64,000 nt of DNA from Lewinellaceae bacterium. GTDB taxonomy: Bacteria > Bacteroidota > Bacteroidia > Chitinophagales > Saprospiraceae. The notes under the pieces are model-generated. The model saw nothing but the letters and a program-made list of their open reading frames with translations, was not told the DNA's origin and did no database searches. Below are positions 24,301-28,359 of the stretch, one piece after another; position 1 is the first letter of the stretch; the number at the start of each line of letters is the position of its first letter. Location: assembly GCA_020636215.1 (NCBI GenBank), contig JACJYG010000004.1, positions 124,001-188,000 of the forward strand, given 5' to 3'. The position numbers and the translations under genes were made by a program.

Positions 24301-26103
24301 GAAAATATTTTCGCCGACGGGTGGGTTTACCCAGCTCACTTCCACTGTCACAGTAGCCTGGCTTTCCCCAACGCCTATATTATAGTTGCAGCCACTCACC
24401 TGTACATCTGTAATAGAGATGTCACAAAGGAGTGGCGGTTGAATCTGGACCACATAATCTTCCACTTCTCCATCATCGGCGCTACCGGTAGCATTCGCAG
24501 CGTCGGGGTCGGTGCTCAGGCGGAAGCGTGCGCCGAGATCGGTTAAGGTGGCCGCTCCCCCTGGCGCGTTAAACGAGAGGATTACATTCCCAGCGGTGCC
24601 GCTGGGCACCGATACCGAAGATCGCTCGGTGGCATTGTCCAGCAGGCCGTCGTTATTGAAGTCGATCCAGCCGTACAGCGTTGCCGGGCTTCCCGTCGTA
24701 TTCGTCACATTCACCGTAACGTCGGCCGACTGTCCAGCATAGAAGGTGGGAAAAGTGGCAATTCCATCCTCATCATCTGTGTTGGTGTCGTCACCATCAG
24801 CAATGGTGCTTTGCTGCCCGTCTCCTTCACCATCAATTGAGGCGCCCATTCTGATGGCGTTATCGATAAGGTGACGGGGCCCGTCATTTGCCAATAGCGT
24901 TTGATAATCGCCGGCGCTGGTAATGCTGGTAAGATCGGGCAGGTCGCCATAATCACAGCAGGTGAGCGGCAGGTTGCCGCGGAATGGGAAGGCGTGGAAC
25001 TCGGAACCGGAACCGCCGTGGATGGCATTTCCTTCCACCCAAAAACGGCCGTTCAGGCCGCTTGCGCTCATAGTCGTCGTCACAGTTGCGCCCGGCACCA
25101 ATACCGAACCCTGCAACTGGCCGCCAGAGATGGTGACGCTGGAAGCATCGGGGAAATTCCAGAGAATGCCTTCCCGCAAAGAGAAAGCGACCGTTCCGGA
25201 GGAGGCTCCTTCGCCTGCGGGGGAACCGTTTCGCTGTGTACCTGCAATATCGATGGTAATCACATCACCAGAACCTGGTTTGTCCACATTGATCACAATC
25301 GTTTCATTGCCCTCGAAACCTACAAAGTTCAAGGTGGCGCTACTCAAATCGCTACTCAGATTAATAATATAAACATCGGCTTCGGATACTTCCGTAATGG
25401 TGTAACCTCCACCTCCGGTGTCTGCAAAGGTTATATCCGATGCGGGGCTTTGACTTTTTGCACCCAAACAAGCGCTGATGGCCGCAAGTTGATTAAACAT
25501 TTCATCAAACGGCGCTGTGTTGGTTGGGATGTTTGCCTCAGAGGCAAAATTGATGACATCGGGGAATATACCGTCAAGATCCAGGGGAGTTAGGAAACCG
25601 CCGTAAATGAAGTTGCCCAGAAAATCAGGCGCCGCATCGGGGCCTAAAATATACCCGGCAGGAAAATTCGGCACATTGACATTTCCTGCCACTGTCACCC
25701 AATCGGTATTATTACTGGGAACAACACCGGAGCCTAACCCAACATATCCCATGTTGTATCCGGAAAAACGATTCATCGTCAGATCTCCACCAATATATAT
25801 CTTGCCCTCCATCTCTGCCGCGTCGTTCACGGTGAGATTCCCGCCAATCAGAACGTTGTAATTATCGTCCCGGCCATTTGGCGACAAGATATTGTCAACT
25901 TCCGAATACGGTGTTGGGCAAGTGCCGTTGCAACCAACTAAATCCTCCGGTAGAGAACATTGCCCATTGCTTATGCCCGGGAGGGCAGCAAAAGCGGCTA
26001 TAAGAAAAGCCGTGGACATCAGATTCATAGAAAGGTGGCGCATCAAACGATAGGGCCGCCCGATGAGAATAGACTCTAAAGCCTGCTGGGTAGAAGTTTT
26101 CAT
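3361..26103 (-). CDS. Giant (7,580 aa) secreted multidomain adhesin-like protein with T9SS sorting domain
   Basis: The N-terminus carries a signal peptide (core AFLIAAFAALPGISNG). ATGs at 26043 and 26025 would give a more usual signal length than 26103. Domains in order: choice-of-anchor-A-like head (about 60-380, VLIGGNLTVNDAAEMEGKIY); GEVED domain near 548; repeats ending in conserved Cys; an SdrD-B-like module; a propeller-like stretch (about 870-1340); more SdrD-B-like modules to about 3120; 17 DUF11 modules (about 3120-5938); HYR/Ig-like domains (TFTATDGSGNIDQC); a dockerin type I-like segment near 7240-7285 (AADVNNSHTVTTLDMILLRK); and a type A T9SS sorting domain in the last ~85 residues (ELYQNRPNPFREETIISFNL). 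The linkers are rich in Asp and probably bind calcium. From the family, export is by type IX secretion and the protein is probably a cell-surface stalk for adhesion or gliding; no ligand can be named. Residues about 7425-7441 derive from a dispersed repeat. Confidence 0.93.
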   Translation of the reverse strand: MKTSTQQALESILIGRPYRLMRHLSMNLMSTAFLIAAFAALPGISNGQCSLPEDLVGCNGTCPTPYSEVDNILSPNGRDDNYNVLIGGNLTVNDAAEMEGKIYIGGDLTMNRFSGYNMGYVGLGSGVVPSNNTDWVTVAGNVNVPNFPAGYILGPDAAPDFLGNFIYGGFLTPLDLDGIFPDVINFASEANIPTNTAPFDEMFNQLAAISACLGAKSQSPASDITFADTGGGGYTITEVSEADVYIINLSSDLSSATLNFVGFEGNETIVINVDKPGSGDVITIDIAGTQRNGSPAGEGASSGTVAFSLREGILWNFPDASSVTISGGQLQGSVLVPGATVTTTMSASGLNGRFWVEGNAIHGGSGSEFHAFPFRGNLPLTCCDYGDLPDLTSITSAGDYQTLLANDGPRHLIDNAIRMGASIDGEGDGQQSTIADGDDTNTDDEDGIATFPTFYAGQSADVTVNVTNTTGSPATLYGWIDFNNDGLLDNATERSSVSVPSGTAGNVILSFNAPGGAATLTDLGARFRLSTDPDAANATGSADDGEVEDYVVQIQPPLLCDISITDVQVSGCNYNIGVGESQATVTVEVSWVNPPVGENIFVSLGAQTKFINVVGGVTSPATVSFTVLADGSLGNTIDAAFSGNTCTTSDAYDAPAACLPAGCLLNIVEVGVGECVNNATTGNVPTALVSVQVEWINQPPGSLIEITFDGLTKTINPNENGNPEYVQFMANLNSATPMGNVTAQFSPGSCNVATAPYVLPAACSPTTPCAGPNAIGGNVFSDFDSDGKKDASEFGLEGIVVDVFDCDGNLLCTTTTDFNGDWTCTGLANGQEVRVEFYQYPAPYVTAAADDNNQAGRTNDGGSVQFATVGSDCQVDFGLINIADFCQNNPFLIVPCWVRGNPLLPGTSADMPVMVAIPYQASGNQQQNNVQHTYLATNEEIGPTWGVAYNRNTNTVFASALLRRHSGWGPDSLSAIYKIDVSQVPAPSVTGNSSLYVDLDDQFGIDAADEYSITRDLSPNLTVPSFDPQVFDLVGKAGLGDIDISADFDSIFVVNLYTRSLVIIQNDPNTDTPLSATEIPIPDPNCLGGESDWRPWALKYHKGVLYVGGVCSGQTNQSDQQMIGVVYAFDPLTSSFTQLLSFDLDYPKGSPASWLGNPSADCKNWNPWTANFSDLIESGVELCYPQPILTDIEFDVYGNMTLGFVDRMGLQGGWFDYDTSPPTSQAYKSNLGGDILRVYNNNGHYLLEKDAVAGYTTGCGSTQAAPGQGPGGGEFYCQDAFGSAHQETAQGGLALHPSNNEIVTAVMDPLGAFSAGLAWYNNGTGVSTRQYEVYYSGNSGTTGLFGKAAGLGDLELTCSEPSQQIGNFLFIDENINGIQDPCDTPIPGIDVSLYSTSGALIATTTTDADGYYYFNTSDGLLPETDYYIVFGTGGEWSGTTLSYLGDAYSLTLANIGAAPRNDLNDSDASIAGPSLPAAIQGFPYILATTPQQGTSDHSFDAGFILPSFSVGSTVFLDINEDGVQNGGEPGLPNIAVQLYQAGDVPGVDTPVATDMTDGNGDYFFGSLLAGDYFVYVPAPPGIAPASSAGAGIADSDTDGNDDGVQASFGGPSQSGIFTLSFSNEPVDGAGETGQGNLQDNFDDANGNMTIDFGFIPAVSVGSTVFYDENNNGIQDGGEPGIDGVAIQLYSVGLDGQPNTMDDILVDTDVTTGGGNYFFFGLPQGNYYLVIPTPPADYTLSSTTDELDPNSDVDENDNGLQPGGAGAPVQSGIITLTVNGEPVNGAGESGPGSGQDDFDDNNGNSTVDFGFIPAVSVGSLVFADLENNGLYDGADFGIDGVEVELWSTGADGNKGTADDAFVASDITSGGGVYFIGNLPQGEYYLKIQSSQFGAGQALEAYALSSTDIATTGTDNTTDNDDNGLQMSGSGTMVMSPEFTLEPNTETATEPGPGGAQDSSDDDNGDMTKDFGFSPVVSIGSTVFADVDNDGQFEPQDGEDGIPGVVVEVWSTGLDGDKGTADDVLAGSDITDSNGDYFLGGLFPGEYYVVIPASEFGAGEPLQGQPWSSTPTDTNDNGEDNDDNGIQMGGQGTMVMSPEILLAANTEPVAPAEGGSGSTQDDAADANGDMTVDFGFVPSVSVGSLVWADANNNGQYESGESGIDGVEVQLWSPGPDGAKGGGDDVQIVTGADGILGTADDITAAPVLTSGGGLYYFGNLLPGSYYVVIPAPNAAYPLSSTPTDMNANNGEDNDDNGIQDGGSGTMAMSNVFVLQAGTEPAGESGPGGNQDASDDDNGDMTIDFGFIPAMSVGSHVFADLNNNGLYDGADFGIDGVAVELWSTGPDGDKGTADDALIATDVTTGGGVYYFNALPEGEYYLKIQNTQFGAGEALEAYPLSSADIASSDTDNPTDNDDNGLQMGGAGGMVMSPEFTLETNTEPTTEPGPGGAQDDGDDANGDMTKDFGFSPAVSIGSTVFSDIDNDGLFEPQDGENGIPGVVVQVWSTGPDGDKGTADDVQVGSDITDSNGDYYVGGLYEGEYYVVIPASEFGAAEPLETQQWSSIPTDTNDNGEDDDDNGIQMGGPGTMVMSPEIILAAGTEPVAPAEDGSGSTQDDAADANGDMTVDFGFVPSVSVGSLVFADEDNNGLFDGSDSGINGVEVQLWSPGPDGTKGGGDDVQIITGADGLLGTADDIAAAPVVTAGGGLYYFGNLLPGNYYVVVPTPDAAYPLSSTPTDPDANNGEDNDDNGIQDGGLGTMVMSSVFELSVAAEPMGESGPGGNQDAANDDNGDMTIDFGFIPAMSVGSHVFADLDNNGLFDGADFGIDGVAVELWSTGADGDKGTADDALIATDITTGGGVYFFDGLLEGEYFLKIQSAQFGAGEALEAYPLSSADIATSDTDNTTDNDDNGLQMGGASGMVMSPEFTLESNTESTTEPGPGGAQDDSDDDNGDMTKDFGFTPAVSVGSTVFLDEDNDGIQDLNEPGIPGVVLELYDAGPDKLIGTADDGGLVATTTTNSVGDYYFGGLYEGNYYIQVPASQFGAGMSLENATLSSVNTDTNDNQEDFDDNGSQTVQGTTTTSPVFMLMAGTEPVGGAEDAQGGIQDDASDANGDMTIDFGFVPIYFDLALIKELGAGQSNMVEPGDEVDYTITVFNQGNVAADNITVTDYVPAGMAFNPALNPGWSLNGNGDPQTTITIPGGLQPAASTTVNITLTVNAPLSSGTTLVNVAEISNATDFQGFPQDDVDSTPDDVDNNDTYLNDNEVNGDGTNGGDEDDQDPAEVIVEPFDLALVKLLGPNQSNMVEPGDNVSYVIEVINQGMIPADNIVVTDYLPAGMSFNAGLNPGWSLNGNGDPQTTISINGGLQPGASTTVSIMLTVDDPLPAGASLVNLAEISGATDEDGNPVEDIDSTPDEIDDNDTYLQDNDVSGDGNDGEDEDDSDPAEVIVEPFDLALTKTLANGQSNMVEPGDNVMYTIRVYNQGMIPADNIVISDYVPAGMAFNPALNFGWALNGNGDPAITLSDANNRLPAGGLAPGANISVNIILTVNDPLPAGTSLLNFAEINSATDEDGNAVQDVDSTPDDVDGNDTYLVDNELNGNANTGGDEDDHDPAEVIVEPFDLALTKVLANGQSSMVEPGDNVTFTIRVINQGMIPADNIVVTDYVPAGMSFNPALNPGWSLNGNGDPNRTITVPGGLQPGASRTVNIILTLDDPLPAGTSLVNFAEISDATDEDGNAVQDVDSTPDDVEDNDTYLIDNFVNGDANEGEDEDDHDQATVIVEPFDLALVKELANGQASMVEPGDDVAFTITVINQGMIPADNIVITDYVPAGMSFNPALNPGWSLNGNGDPATALSIGGGLQPGASTTVNIILTVDDPLMAGLTLVNFAEISGATDEDGNAVQDIDSTPDDLDNNDTYLSDNDTSGNGNNGEDEDDHDPAQVTIEAFDLALVKKLATGQSYLVEPGDNITYSIEVINQGMIPADNIEITDYVPAGMTFNPALNPAWGTNANGDPFTVLSIVGGLLPGQSVTLNIVLTVNAPLPSGASLVNFAEISGATDEDGNTVQDIDSTPDDIDDNDTYLADNDVSGNGNEGEDEDDHDQATVVVKPFDLALVKILSNGQSASVEPGDDVSFTIRLINQGMIPADNIVVTDYVPAGMTFNPALNPGWNLNGNGDPQTTITIAGGLQPGTSTTVDIILTVDDPLSAGLMLVNFAEISGATDEDGNPVQDVDSTPDDVDGNDTYLVDNSVSGNANEGDDEDDHDPATVIVEAFDLALVKQLGPNQPNMVEPGDDVAFAITVINQGMIPADNIVVTDYVPAGMTFNPALNPSWNLNGNGDPQTTINIAGGLQPGASMTVNITLTVDDPLAAGTSLLNFAEISGATDEDGNAVQDIDSTPDDIDNNDTYLSDNDTSGNGNDGEDEDDHDPAEVIVEPFDLALFKELGAGQAATVEPGDTVLFTITVVNQGMIPADNIEIVDYLPSGMSFDPNLNTTWALNGNGDPATTLVIAGGLQPAASTTVDIYLVVDAPLTAGASLVNFAEIAGATDEDGNAVQDIDSTPDDTNDNDTYLQDNDIDGNGQNGGDEDDHDPATVTVEAFDLALVKLLGDGQPSLVQPGDTVAFTIRVINQGMIAADNILVTDYLPSGLNFDGTIGGNAGWAISGALVQRTISVAAGDLPTGGLAPSDSVDVSLFLTLDSPIPAGTSIQNVAEITAATDEFGGPQQDVDSTPNDDPDDDNYLQDNEVSGDGNDGEDEDDHDVEVIEILPFDLALYKVLGNGEDATVEPGDTVVFTITVVNQGAIIANNITVTDYLPAGMSFDPSLNPGWALNGNGQPEFTMVLASGLLPGKSQSVDIALVIDAPLPAGTELVNFAEITAATDENGGPQQDVDSTPDDTDDNDLYLEDNYIDGNGLAGGDEDDHDPAFVTVEAFDLALYKELGAGQSATVEPGDTVLFTITVVNQGDIAADNIEVVDYVPAGMSFDATLNGGWSLNGNSDPATVLSIAGGLQPGASTTVDIYLVVDAPLAAGTSLVNFAEIAGATDENGDAQQDVDSTPDDNDGNDVYTQDNFIDGNGNDGEDEDDHDPATVTVEVFDLALIKILANDQSASVEPGDTVHYRIRVINQGMIAADNIVVSDYVPAAMSFENGIAGNAGWSEVVAGTIQRTLSVANGNLPAGGLQPGEEVEVSLYLTLGSPLPAGTSVRNFAEVTAATDENGDAQQDVDSTPDDIDDNDVVNNDNDVSGNGNQGEDEDDHDYADITTQAFDLALYKVLSPGQPMVVEPGDTVYFTINVVNQGTIAADNIKVTDYVPTGMSFDGTLNPGWVVSLGKYQRTLSVANGSLPSGGLVSGATIAVEIALTIDPPLAAGVSLVNFAEITSATDSNGDAQQDIDSAPDSDGNNDTVLQDNDIDGNGLAGGDEDDHDYAEVVTEAFDLALYKVLSDGQSMIVEPGDTVSYTINVVNQGMIAADNIVVTDYIPSGMFFDGPLNLGWTFVSGKAVRTLSAANGLLPSGGLAPDNTVSVNLQLVVASPLPQGTSLVNFAEITSATDENGDPVEDVDSSPDNNPGNDNYLDDNDIDGNGLAGGDEDDHDPAVVVTEAFDLALVKLLGDGQQPYVEPGDTVLFTIEVINQGMIAADNILVADYIPDGLNFDAALNPDWNTTSYGAVTALSVAGGELPTGGLSPGASVTVDINLIVDNPINPGVGLLNFAEIVTATDENGAPQVDIDSDPDNNPNNDTYLQDNEVSGNGNDGEDEDDHDGALVTTEVFDLALTKRLKEGQNQIVYPSDTITFEIEVFNQGQVAADNISVVDYVPSGFLFDAALNPAWMVNASGYPQTTVSVAEGELPAGGLQPGFSYIAEIRLIVDPGVEQGQDLLNFAEISSATDDEGNLEADIDSTPDDDPDNDIYVNDNETTGNGMLGGDEDDHDPAFVDVACYKSPGEDAEISVCLGCAAAQVVVDFFGSLGGNPWPGGFWTDVDNSGLDLSTPTMVTVTGLEAGFYHFRYTIPGVNNCVSKSAILTLEVVSIENLVCNANVNISLGESCEGEVSVDNILEGDLPCYTDLEVHIINLEGNDIGNVVNSNHIGQTLFVKVVDPMCDNHCWGTIKVEDKKAPVIDCPENTDEATVTQEVHQISGELMPADESINLADHSCFIETAVPQAGGHYYDLIPFQVNVDDYYTFQMISSWGDGSAAVFAGSFNEAQPCQNMIAQQDDVVNGAGGVSLDPLFSMTLPLEAGQVYYLFTSSWEANQTGDYTWNVFSASGGGWIGSWDTTYVTNQVDWSVDTTITFNGLPTTSITLTNELICSDLDQILNNPASLAYTGAATATDNCTNDVDIDFSDAIFGPAGDCDETVVLRTFTATDGSGNIDQCVQEIRVRKATLADVNLPPFTAVLECDESFTTLSNGNPSPEVTGYPVIRTAFGIYPLSDDFCNIGATYEDQPRINVCEGTYKFIRHWVLVDWCAGGAPLQYNQLIKVGDFTPPTVTGPTEDYDWDGEPDVITYSTGPFSCEAAFEAPLPEVSDNCSSWEVLTEVLDTVLVDVYDQYGQLTGQQVDTVILATIPFDATSRIISSIPAGENLFRYTVTDDCGNKVVHYVPFVVKDQIEPSAVCNDDLHISIGGENYARIYAEDIDEGSTDNCGIASIEVRRNKFDAESFTCGDGWSEWADFVDFFCCDAADTITIEMRVTDFDGNENICWLTVVPEEKVRPYCSAPHDVSIGCDSLPYGFEPDSISQLVALFGEATATDNCGATIEELTPVLNLECGFGSITRRFRATDIHGNQSNNFCQQVVTIEEVHNYEIKFPADASAVCGQAEPDSVSVQEIGCDLLAISHTDEFFSASGDECYKIFRTWRVINWCQYDGESDPFVIGRDEDCDNQPGDEAVWVLHRPNGYTYIDRDNDEKEPNNVPLAFQNVCWGIDDFWRKVDNDGGYFEYLQIIKVYDDIDPVVIFEVQDAFCSFDNTNCTGLVEYPFSIDENCTPNDLTVKVFLDANNDGNLDGEITAEALSGSFPDYTISGNFPIGSHRFEVQVQDGCGNATSVDIPFEVKDCKAPAPVCINGLATELMPFDIDGDGIFDDGRMTLWASDFIVSPMEDCSGPVTYSINRIGDSANVDSTAIVLTCADTGNLVVEIWAWDAAGNSDFCETYIEVQDNFGVCGSDTLLLAAGSIATEANSMVEDVEVTLSGEGFDVMMTGANGWYGFSGLQEGYDYTVTPMRNGDYLNGVSTYDLVVISKHILGVAPLNSPYKIIAADVNNSHTVTTLDMILLRKLILSVDTEFGNNNSWRFVARSYVFPEPANPWLEDFPEVISINNLPTAGLNDADFIAVKVGDVTLDAITNSLQAVEERNRVATLAFNVQNEEVKAGNEYTVVFTAPDIDITSGYQATLTFDNEALELVDIIEGVAKVDNFGLRYLEEGLITTSWNGIPPAHSRSGKTSHFPLPNSEMFSLVFRAREDARLSELLGISSRITKAEAYNTDGEYMDVAIEFSESTVAADKFELYQNRPNPFREETIISFNLTQADQVTVTIADVSGRTLKLVRLDGVKGYNELKLKRGTLPTGVLSYSVKSGQDTATKKMILTE
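3781..3832. repeat. Dispersed intergenic repeat lying in frame inside the giant protein gene
   Basis: The stretch GGAAGTGGGAAATGGGAAG plus TTTTACCCGAACGCGAGTGG plus GCGGGGGG matches the non-coding repeat family at 27530-27890 (GGAAGTGGGAAG arrays; TTACCCGGACGCGAGTG followed by GGGCGGG). On the coding strand it gives PPAHSRSGKTSHFPLP, unlike the surrounding beta-rich sequence (ITTSWNG before, EMFSLVFRA after). No frame is lost. Confidence 0.65.
8290..16745 (-). repeat. Seventeen tandem DUF11 modules inside the giant protein gene
   Basis: Each module is about 490 bp and begins with FDLALxK, continues with VEPGDxVxFTIxVxNQG and ADNIxVTDYVPAGMSF, and ends with DSTPDD and GEDEDDHDPA. The FDLAL start occurs near plus positions 16732, 16240, 15747, 15247, 14756, 14268, 13780, 13290, 12800, 12313, 11800, 11310, 10825, 10310, 9805, 9305 and 8800. 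The DUF11 fold is an Ig-like beta-sandwich common in long surface stalks. N-proximal modules use GMIPADNI and C-proximal ones GMIAADNI, which suggests two expansion phases. Confidence 0.85.
16746..21590 (-). repeat. SdrD-B-like (CnaB-type) module array with higher-order duplication
   Basis: Ten consecutive modules start with VSVGSxVFxDxNNNG and contain GIDGVxVxLWSTG, GGGxYFFGxLPxGxYY and DNDDNGxQ with a closing DFGF. Two more distant copies lie upstream in the protein (near plus positions 23790 and 21990). The modules fall into three types (GADFGIDGV, EPQDGEDGIPGV, and one with the insertion GGGDDVQIVTGADG) that recur in the order a-b-c, a-b-c, a, so a three-module block was copied as one unit. 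Confidence 0.8.
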
Positions 26104-26272
26104 GAGATACCAGATTTGTTATTTGCAGATACAATTTTGTTTACCGGCATTTGCAGCCGAACCGTTTGCCATTTTAGGCCGTTAGTTATATTTATCTTTT
26201 CAGGGAGACATCTAATTCATAAATCCCTGTATTTCAATCAACTAAGAAACTTGCAAAACAAAAAAAATGGGG

Positions 26273-26313
26273 TAGGCCCTTTCACATCATCTCAAATGGA
26301 TGGAAAGGGCCTA
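26273..26313 (-). terminator. Rho-independent terminator after the 156-aa gene
   Basis: TAGGCCCTTTC (26273-26283) pairs perfectly with GAAAGGGCCTA (26303-26313). On the minus strand the stem is followed within a few bases by a run of eight T. It sits between the stop at 26474 and the start of the giant gene at 26103, so it separates the two transcripts. Confidence 0.65.
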
Positions 26314-26473
26314 TCCTGGCACAGAGCTTTCACTTCGCGCCTTTCAAGTAAACTAGAATGTGTGACCTAATGGAAAAGCCCTTTAGAGCCTGAGTTCCAC
26401 ACACCCCTTTTGGTGGCAGAACCCAGGCCTTCAGTCCATGTAAACAGGCTGTTACGTCCATTGTCCTAACAAA

Positions 26474-26944
26474 CTAATTGCAACCCATTTCAAAAAATTT
26501 ATTCCCAAATTCCATTTCCTTTTCGAATGCCACCGTGAGATAATCCTTACTGCGCACGACCGGGTAAACGCCCGGCTGGATCGTGATGGGCTGCCCCTTG
26601 CTCCAGTAATCGGGCTGGAATTCGAAGGGGTCTTCTACCAGGAAGGTATCTCCGGTGAAGTATGCTTTAATGGCCTTGCGGCACATCGACTGTAGGACAA
26701 AGTGAAAAACAATGGCTGTTGGTGAAACGGCCCGCACCAGGGCGATTGCCCGGTGGCAGCCCCAGCGCCCTTCGGCGCTCAGCTCCTGAGCGACCGGGGC
26801 GGTTACCCGGCAGATGCCGGCGCCCGCACAATTTTTGTTGGGGGAGCCGAATAGTACATCTGCGACCAGCACTTCATTAAACCCTTGCCTTCCGAGCGCC
26901 CCATTGGGCTGCTCTGATCTTTTCCGGGGGAAACCCTGAATCAT
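26474..26944 (-). CDS. Conserved-looking hypothetical protein, 156 aa
   Basis: No function is recognised. The protein starts MIQGFPRKRSEQPNGALGRQ and has a Cys-containing motif near residues 31-47 (LFGSPNKNCAGAGICRV) that looks like a conserved metal or active-site loop. The middle is Cys/His-bearing and hydrophobic; the acidic/aromatic C-terminal part (EDPFEFQPDYWSKGQPITIQ) ends FFEMGCN. There is no signal peptide and no clear membrane segment. It lies 51 bp downstream of the 30-aa ORF at 26996-27088 on the same strand, so the two may be co-transcribed, and it has its own terminator at 26273-26313. The ordered motif and sensible composition favour a real gene; the ATG at 26944 has no obvious Shine-Dalgarno sequence. 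Confidence 0.6.
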   Translation of the reverse strand: MIQGFPRKRSEQPNGALGRQGFNEVLVADVLFGSPNKNCAGAGICRVTAPVAQELSAEGRWGCHRAIALVRAVSPTAIVFHFVLQSMCRKAIKAYFTGDTFLVEDPFEFQPDYWSKGQPITIQPGVYPVVRSKDYLTVAFEKEMEFGNKFFEMGCN

Positions 26945-26995
26945 GATCTGGCTTATTTTTTTGTTGTGAGATTGGGATGATTACAGATCCTGATT

Positions 26996-27088
26996 CTATT
27001 TCTTCTTAGGGCCAATGATGTCTACATTGATAATACCCTTCTGAGATTGCATAGCGATACCGTTCAGTTGAATGCCTTGAGCTTTCAT
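26996..27088 (-). CDS. Candidate small peptide gene, 30 aa, with INVDIIGP motif
   Basis: An ATG at 27088 opens a 30-codon frame reading MKAQGIQLNGIAMQSQKG followed by IINVDIIGPKKK, with the stop at 26996. The C-terminal INVDIIGP is shared, also at DNA level (about 20 of 23 bases), with the 52-aa ORF at 28026-28184. The peptide is basic at its end and has no signal sequence or Cys. It lies just upstream of the 156-aa gene. Its reality rests on the conserved motif and correct reading frame; a decayed copy of a longer gene is the alternative. Confidence 0.45.
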   Translation of the reverse strand: MKAQGIQLNGIAMQSQKGIINVDIIGPKKK

Positions 27089-27235
27089 CTGTCATTGATT
27101 TAGATGATGAAGAATGTTGGTTCTGACCGGCCTCCACTGGGTCCGAAATCCTGCCGGAGAATTAGTTCTTGTGGGCGGTTTCGGCGGTAGCTTTCTTGTA
27201 TGGTTCAAAGGTAGAAAGCACCACCTCCAGGCTCA

Positions 27236-27900
27236 CGGACAGAATTTCGATTTTACATACCCCCGCTTTCGAAGGCGGAAGGTTTACCCGGCCGAGGTAC
27301 GAGGACGGGCGGAAGGGGGAAGTTTTACCCGGCTGATCCCGACAAATCTCGGGAGAAGACGGGCGGAAGGAGAAAGGCTCGAAATAGCCAACCACCTGCT
27401 TCCCGGCAATTCTGACTTTGTTTTTGGGATGGATTGGTGTGTAGTGTAGTTTCTTTCTTTCGATGATGTAAAGGTAGGGGGAGGGGCTGCGGAAGGTGGG
27501 GACAGTTTTCGCGTTTTACATACCCCCGCTTTCGAAGTGGGAAGTGGGAAGTGGGAAGTGGGAAATCGGAAGGGGGAAATCGGAAGGGGGAAGGTTTACC
27601 CGGCCGAGGTACGAGGACGGGGGGAAGTGGGAAATCGGAAAGGGGAAATCGGAAATCGGAAGGGGGAAGGTTTACCCGGCCGAGGTACGAGGACGGGCGG
27701 AAGGGGGAAATCGGAAGGTTTACCCGGCCGAGGTACGAGGACGGGCGGAAGAGGGAAGCGGCCGAAGGGAGTCCCGCCGTCGCGGGCCGAAGCCGCTTTG
27801 GCGGGCGAAGGCCTGTACCGACGTAGGAGGCCGGGATGGGAAGGCTTACCCGGACGCGAGTGCAGCGAATGGGCGGGCGGAAGGGCTTGTAAACCCTTGA
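27236..27900. repeat. G-rich dispersed-repeat cluster
   Basis: This is non-coding sequence built from short G-rich units (GGAAGTGG, GGAAATCGGAAGGG) and four copies of TTTACCCGGCCGAGGTACGA plus GGACGG at about 27283, 27594, 27671 and 27719. A variant, TTACCCGGACGCGAGTG, is at 27846. A 30-bp stretch containing TTTTACATACCCCCGCTTTC occurs at both 27251 and 27513. Apparent reading frames on both strands are low-complexity products of the repeat. Confidence 0.7.
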
Positions 27901-28025
27901 TTTCGGAGGCGGATTTTAAGGTAAAACCCGTGTATATGCCGGCCGGGCAAAGTTTGGGTGTTTGGGGGGCTTTGCTTCGTTCCTTTAACCTTACCCGCAT
28001 ACTGCCAACTGCACTGAAAACCGCC

Positions 28026-28184
28026 TCAGATCACCTTAGGCAAAGGACCAGGGCCAATGATATCAACATTGACAATTCGGAGAAAATGGGGGAGGTGAAC
28101 CGGATTGGGGAGTGCTGCTGTTGGGATAGAAGCCGCAATAAGTTTATCCCCCACTTGCTGGAAGCTTAGTAGTTGTTCGTGCAT
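28026..28184 (-). CDS. Candidate small peptide gene, 52 aa, with NVDIIGP motif
   Basis: An ATG at 28184 opens a 52-codon frame: MHEQLLSFQQVGDKLIAASI, then a Pro-rich middle, then IVNVDIIGPGPLPKVI, stop at 28026. It lies 175 bp downstream of the 503-aa helical protein gene on the same strand. The NVDIIGP core is shared with the 30-aa ORF at 26996-27088. No signal peptide or Cys is present. By position it matches the 34-aa ORF at 31168-31272, which lies downstream of the paralogous helical protein. Confidence 0.45.
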   Translation of the reverse strand: MHEQLLSFQQVGDKLIAASIPTAALPNPVHLPHFLRIVNVDIIGPGPLPKVI

Positions 28185-28359
28185 ATTTGTTTATAATTTG
28201 GGTTGAAGAAAATACCTTAACACACAAGCGGCCTGGGATTGAATACAAAAATAACAAATAAAAATTATCCTTAATACGAATTGACAAAAAAAGAGTTACA
28301 CATTAAATGAAAAAATAACTTTTCTATTTTTTTCCAACTATGAATAGGCGGGACAAAGA

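Noticed and set aside
3538..25593. Many plus-strand open frames of 60-330 codons opposite the giant gene
   Set aside because: They recur with the ~490-bp module period and mirror the repeated minus-strand coding sequence; none shows family features.
27114..28169. Plus- and minus-strand frames up to 210 codons in the G-rich repeat cluster
   Set aside because: The translations are low-complexity copies of the repeat (for example GRGTRTGG), overlapping in several frames.
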